Of a stretch of 64,000 bases of DNA, positions 59,292 through 64,000 are shown one piece after another (position 1 is the stretch's first letter; each line of letters opens with the position of its first letter). This stretch comes from Castanea sativa (lineage: Eukaryota; Streptophyta; Magnoliopsida; Fagales; Fagaceae), in assembly GCF_040712315.1 (NCBI RefSeq), contig NC_134013.1, positions 3,879,001-3,943,000 of the forward strand, read 5' to 3'. The position numbers and the translations under genes were made by a program. A model generated the notes under the pieces. The model was not told the DNA's origin and did no database searches. It saw nothing but the letters and a program-made list of their open reading frames with translations.

Positions 59292-61520
59292 GTGTCCTTA
59301 GAATGCTAATATTTGAAGACAAGACAACTACCAGGTTTTACGATTCACTGCATTGGTTGTGTGTGTTCAATAACTTCCAATTGATCAAACTAGTTAAATT
59401 TGGATCAATCGACCTAACTTAGTATCAATTGAAGTGCAGCAGACATGATTCATGTTTCAGCCCATGCAATCCATTCAATCACTAGAATTTCATGTCTTTG
59501 AGCCTCAATTATATAAACAAAACCCTAGGGAATGCGAAAAAGAGTTTTGGAGCTGATCATATTGTAGATTTGATGGTTTTGTGCCTCCTCCTCTCAAAAG
59601 TCTCTGTCAACGATAAAAAAAAAAAAATCTTCAAACCAACGGTGTTAAAGTTATTACAATACCAATTCTTCCAAATATTGAATTTGAATCTTTAAGTGGA
59701 TACATGAAGTCTTGGGCAAAAGCTCACATGTAACATCTCCATAATTGAGGAAGTCAATGGAGTCGGAGATACGCTGGATAAGGCTAGTAAGTTTTACTAG
59801 GTATAGGGCTATTCAGCTATTGTAAAACTTCTATTCAATTAGCAGATGTATTTTTTACTCGAGGGTTACTAGGCCAGGTCCCACAATGTGTTTTTTACTG
59901 TGCAATTTCTATTCAATTATTATTTTTTTCCCTGAGTCACCGTATCTTTGTGTGTCCTTTTTTCCCTTTGTTTTTATTATTTGCACCATGTTAGTGATTA
60001 ATCATATTAACCAAGCTAGATCTTGCATAATTGGATTAACTAAATATTTGGACTTAAAACTTGGTTAATAGGGATCTAAAACCCAACAGTAGCCATGAAA
60101 AATACCGTCTACGTCTACCTTCACTGATAGATAGATTAAAAAACACCTATTTGTGTAAAATAAAGAAAGAATTTGGAAAAAGATGTAGGGTTAGAAAGAA
60201 ACACTACTCCCAGAAAGGGAAAAAAAAATTCTTTCTAAGCTTTTTTTTTTTCTTAGGAAAAAGTTAATAGAGGCCTTAAGGTATTAACCTATGAACTATT
60301 TAGAAATTTTTTATAGGCAATGAAAAAAGTAACTAAAATTTTTATAGTTTTTTATATTTTTCATAAAAATTGTATTAAAATTTTCTATTAATAGAACTTT
60401 TTTATTAAAATTTTCTTAAAATTTTTACATCCGTTAGTAGAACTTTTTTTTTTTTATTTTTTATGTGGAACTAAATTGAATTGAATAAAATGCATACATG
60501 CATATTTGGTATGTTATATTGTTATTATATATTACAAATTATAGCTGCACTTTTAACCATAAACTTTTGTATGAGAGGCCTTGAAAACACATATATATAT
60601 AAGGCAGAAACAATGTCCCATGAGGGCGCCTTCCTTTCTTCATTTTTTTTTTTTTTTTTTTTTTTGAGAAACACCTTTCTTCACTTGGTGTAACGGTTTT
60701 TACAAGGTCTTAGATTCATTCAAGAGTAGTAGAGATACGGATAGATATAGGTACATGACTTTTTTTCCTTATCCCATGCTTGTGTCTCGCTCTCACATAT
60801 GTACATAGGTTTCACCCTAGCTAAGAGTACGTCCAAGTATAATGATTAATTTCTGTGACACAATAAAGGTAGCTTAACCCCATAATGGACAAACCAAGAT
60901 TAGGTACAGAATCATGAGTCCCTAGGTAACTAGGGAAAAGATTTCTGAAAGAGAAATTTTTAATGCTGTCGTGATTGAAGGAAGTGTTATTTGCCTATTG
61001 GTTAAATCAGATATGGGATATTTTGCTTTGGTTAGAGGCCAAAAAAACATGGGCTCAAGCTCATAACCTCAAATGTCAACAATGTTATCATTATCCCCAC
61101 GTATTGACGTCAAGCTAGAATGACATCTGGCCAATGGAATTTAAATCTAAAAAGAGTCACCTTTTTAAAGTTACTTCATATCTCACTCTCTCTTTTTTTA
61201 GGTGTCAGAGTAATAAGAATTGTCTCAGTTCAGCGTGCAACTTCTTCGACAAACTCTGTGTCTTGTATGAGAACCATACAGATACAATTACCCAAAAAAT
61301 AAAATTTCAAAGTATTTCACAAATGATAAATAGGTAGCTTTGAATTTTTGAAGTGACTATAAGTTCATGTAGATTTAGATTAGTCTTTTTTATTTTCCTT
61401 TTAACTTGTTTTTAAAGCTTTAATTTTGTTTAAGTACAATAACACTTTGATCAATTTTCAACAAATTATAATCCATACGGAAAGTAATATCTAGGTGAGA
61501 GTTCTTCAAGTCATGAGAAA
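59292..61520. other. Gene-free stretch
   Basis: Poly(T) runs near 60241 and 60645-60665. Sequence at about 60280-60445 (TTTTTATAGTTTTTTATATTTTTC) may be a decayed foldback MITE. No gene. Confidence 0.5.
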
Positions 61521-61755
61521 TCATTGGAGGTGTTAATAGAATTTTACCAAAGACCAGCTTGCTAATCCTTCTGGTACTGGGACCCATTTGAAATTGTACG
61601 TACCCTGATATATGTATAATAATTAACGCCGCGTTTGATCATTGGAGGTGTTAATAGAATTTTACCAAAGACCAGCTTGCTAATCCTTCTGGTACTGGGA
61701 CCCAAATGAAATTGTACATACCCTGATATATGTATAATAATTAACACCGCGTTTG
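61521..61755. repeat. 118-bp tandem duplication
   Basis: TCATTGGAGGTGTTAATAGA begins at 61521 and again at 61639. The copies differ at only a few positions (CCCATTTG/CCCAAATG, GTACGTAC/GTACATAC, ACGCCG/ACACCG). A minus-strand frame across both is repeat-derived. Confidence 0.95.
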
Positions 61756-64000
61756 ATCTGTATCCAATGAAGCAAATTCTACATGCACCATATGACTTTT
61801 TAGACTGCCATCACAAAAATGCAACATCACAAGTATTCCCATGAAGAAAAAAACACAATGAGCTGTTGAGCAGATTGACACCCAAATATCACGCAACTAT
61901 GTCATATTTTGTCATTGTCATAAGATCCCTCGGACTCATACACACACATTCGAGTGTGAGATCTAAGGATAGAAGAAGATCGAGGAGCATTGTGTCACAT
62001 CAGAGTGTGGCAACCAAATCTTTATGATAGGCCCCTTATTTACCGGAGATGATGAATAATGTTGAATAGCAATCAGAGCAGATGCATGAAAGTTACACTA
62101 CAGTCATGCAAATATGCAATGTTTTGGAGTAGTACTGTACTGCTTTGGTTGTTTGTTTTTCACTACTCACGACTCACGAGTGTGTTTCATTGCCATTTTA
62201 GGAGTAACTTTTTATATTAATTAGCTTCTGTAATGATAGAAAGTGGTCTAATTCAGATCAAAAGGAAAAGGTTATTGAAGGTGGTTTTGCCATTTAATAT
62301 AAACCCTTTTCATTTCTAACTTCTTCTAGAAAACAGTGGACTTTGTTTAGAAAAGTGGAAAACGGTGGAATGGCATCAATGTTACTTCCCCACAAGACCA
62401 AAGAGTTTTGAAATACCAGCCTTATTAGTTTAAAAAATTCAAGAAAAGTTTGAATTTGTTTTTGTAAACGTTGTCACCAAAACATAGAACATTGTAAAAA
62501 TTATTACAAAACATGATTTCAGAATTCCCTTTCAGATAATTATTTTCTTTTAAAAAAAATCTTGTTTAAACGAATCACAGAATGATGCTCTCTCTGTCTC
62601 TCTAATCAAATTCATTAATATAAAACCACTAAAAATAACATATTTCCTTCTTCTTTTTTAATTTTTTATCTACTAGGATAACAATATTTTTGTATATAAA
62701 ATAAAAGGCAATGATGTTCTAGTTTTTTGCCAAACATTCTACTACTTATTCATGAAACACAATAAAATTTCAATGGATTAATAATGTGATGAATTGAATC
62801 TAAGATTTTCAACTTTTCAAGTTTACATCACACTCCAAAGTCCAGACCAATAAACCCAACACCAATAGAAAATTCAACATGTTCATTTTTTTTACCCATA
62901 GTAATCAATATAATAGACTCTAGAACGTTGGGATTGGCCCCTCAGGCAAGCACATAATTATTTATACATCATAAAGTGAATTTACAGGTATGTTTGTCAT
63001 AATTTATAGTATGTTCTTCAATGAAGCACCTAACCTGAACATGTCTCACTTAAAACACCCAATCACACGTGACATTCTCAATCACTGCAAAATTTCCGTG
63101 ATTGCAGTAATCAGAACCTGTTGTGCCAGTTTTACACACAAAACTCATCATATAAGTTGTTCACAGAATCATCATTTACCCAGTCTCCTTATTTGCATCA
63201 AATATTCCTTGCAGAGTTGCATTCCAACCAAATATTTTTTTATATAGTTCATTCTCAAGAAATAAAAGAGAATCTGTAATTTTTAAAGAAGAATCTTTAT
63301 CTACTTATCTTTTTTTTTTTTTTGAGAATACTTATCTACTTATCTAGATTAAGAGATATGCATGAAACAAAAAAGATAAGTTCCTAAAAGTCTTTAGGTT
63401 CATATTAATAATACAAAGTGACTATTTTTATAGTGGTGGGTATATTAAAAATAACATGAGCAACACATATAATGGGAGGTGCTAGAGTCAAGATATATAT
63501 TGCTTAAAAAATGAAAAGTTGGATTTGGTTGAGGGTCATAATTTATTTATTTTTGCACTGTTTGGGAAATTGGAGCAACAGTTCCCAAAGAAGAGGATTG
63601 GCTAGATTGGTGGTAGCTGGCATTCAGATATAGATTTGGCTGTGTTTTTTGTGTTTTTCAACATTCTCTACCACTTAAAGACGACGGCATTCAGTTATTC
63701 TTGCTCACCCTGTATCCGTATCTTGAAAAAAGCAAAAACAAAGAGTTCCATTTTCAAGTTTTGGGATTGGAGGAATCTTTTCTCTTATTCCCTTCCCTCA
63801 CTTTATAGTGAAAAAAAGCTTGAAGAGCCAAAGAGGCCACCGAAAAGCATGGACACCTTATCATGAAAGCAAGAAAAAAACGACCCGATTTGACAGGCCA
63901 ACACACACGCACATACACTAACCCACACGTTTATACAATTATGATGAATTATCCCCCCTCTTTCTGTTTCTCTTTTTCATAGTCTCATCTCTCTCTCTTC
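61756..64000. other. Gene-free stretch; right end may be a promoter or leader
   Basis: No coding frame with a domain. The last 100 bases (CCCCCCTCTTTCTGTTTCTC and on to the edge) are CT-rich, as in many plant 5' leaders, and could belong to a plus-strand gene starting beyond 64000. This is speculative. Confidence 0.4.

Overview
The window is AT-rich, gene-poor, repeat-rich nuclear DNA from a dicot plant, probably a woody eudicot. The evidence is plant-only gene families (an AP2/ERF factor with a DLNxxP motif, paired F-box/FBD proteins, an organelle-targeted NYN/C2H2 protein), short GT-AG introns, and a dense mix of plant SINEs, MITEs, solo LTRs and LINE remnants. I did not identify the species. 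There is no bacterial, viral or CRISPR content.

Layout. Positions 1-650 hold the 5' part of a minus-strand membrane-anchored SPRY-domain gene that runs off the left edge. From 0.7 to 13 kb there are only repeats: a 277-bp tandem array at 3.7-4.5 kb, a long-TIR MITE at 6.26-6.65 kb, and a clean 752-bp solo LTR at 7.52-8.27 kb. This part also has a doubtful two-exon minus-strand gene at 9.78-11.08 kb whose intron would hold LTR-like DNA. At 13.19-14.42 kb lies an intronless NYN-nuclease-like/C2H2 gene. From 16.6 to 28.7 kb there is a tandem segmental duplication of an F-box/FBD gene (16,994-18,586 and 22,567-24,151) with its flanks. Sequence related to the F-box downstream flank also follows the NYN gene. 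From 28.7 to 38.5 kb are a hAT-like MITE, a nested transposon with a solo LTR inside it, SINEs and small MITEs. At 38.86-39.31 kb lies a group-II (DREB A-5-like) AP2/ERF gene with an EAR motif, stress-type promoter motifs and a possible uORF. The remaining 25 kb has no convincing gene: palindromes, a Tourist-like MITE, SINEs, transposons with TAA duplications, a TRIM-like element, and dead L1-type LINE pieces at 51.4-53.8 kb and 58.0-58.3 kb.

The genes do not form a pathway; the local story is genome evolution. The F-box tandem pair gives natural empty-site comparisons for two insertions. Four elements share GAGCAT-type ends and a subterminal CTACAGT/ACTGTAG hairpin, and four copies of one tRNA-type SINE all point the same way. 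I found no convincing new biochemical system. The best candidates for new description are the hairpin-bearing transposon family, the SINE family and the TRIM-like element.
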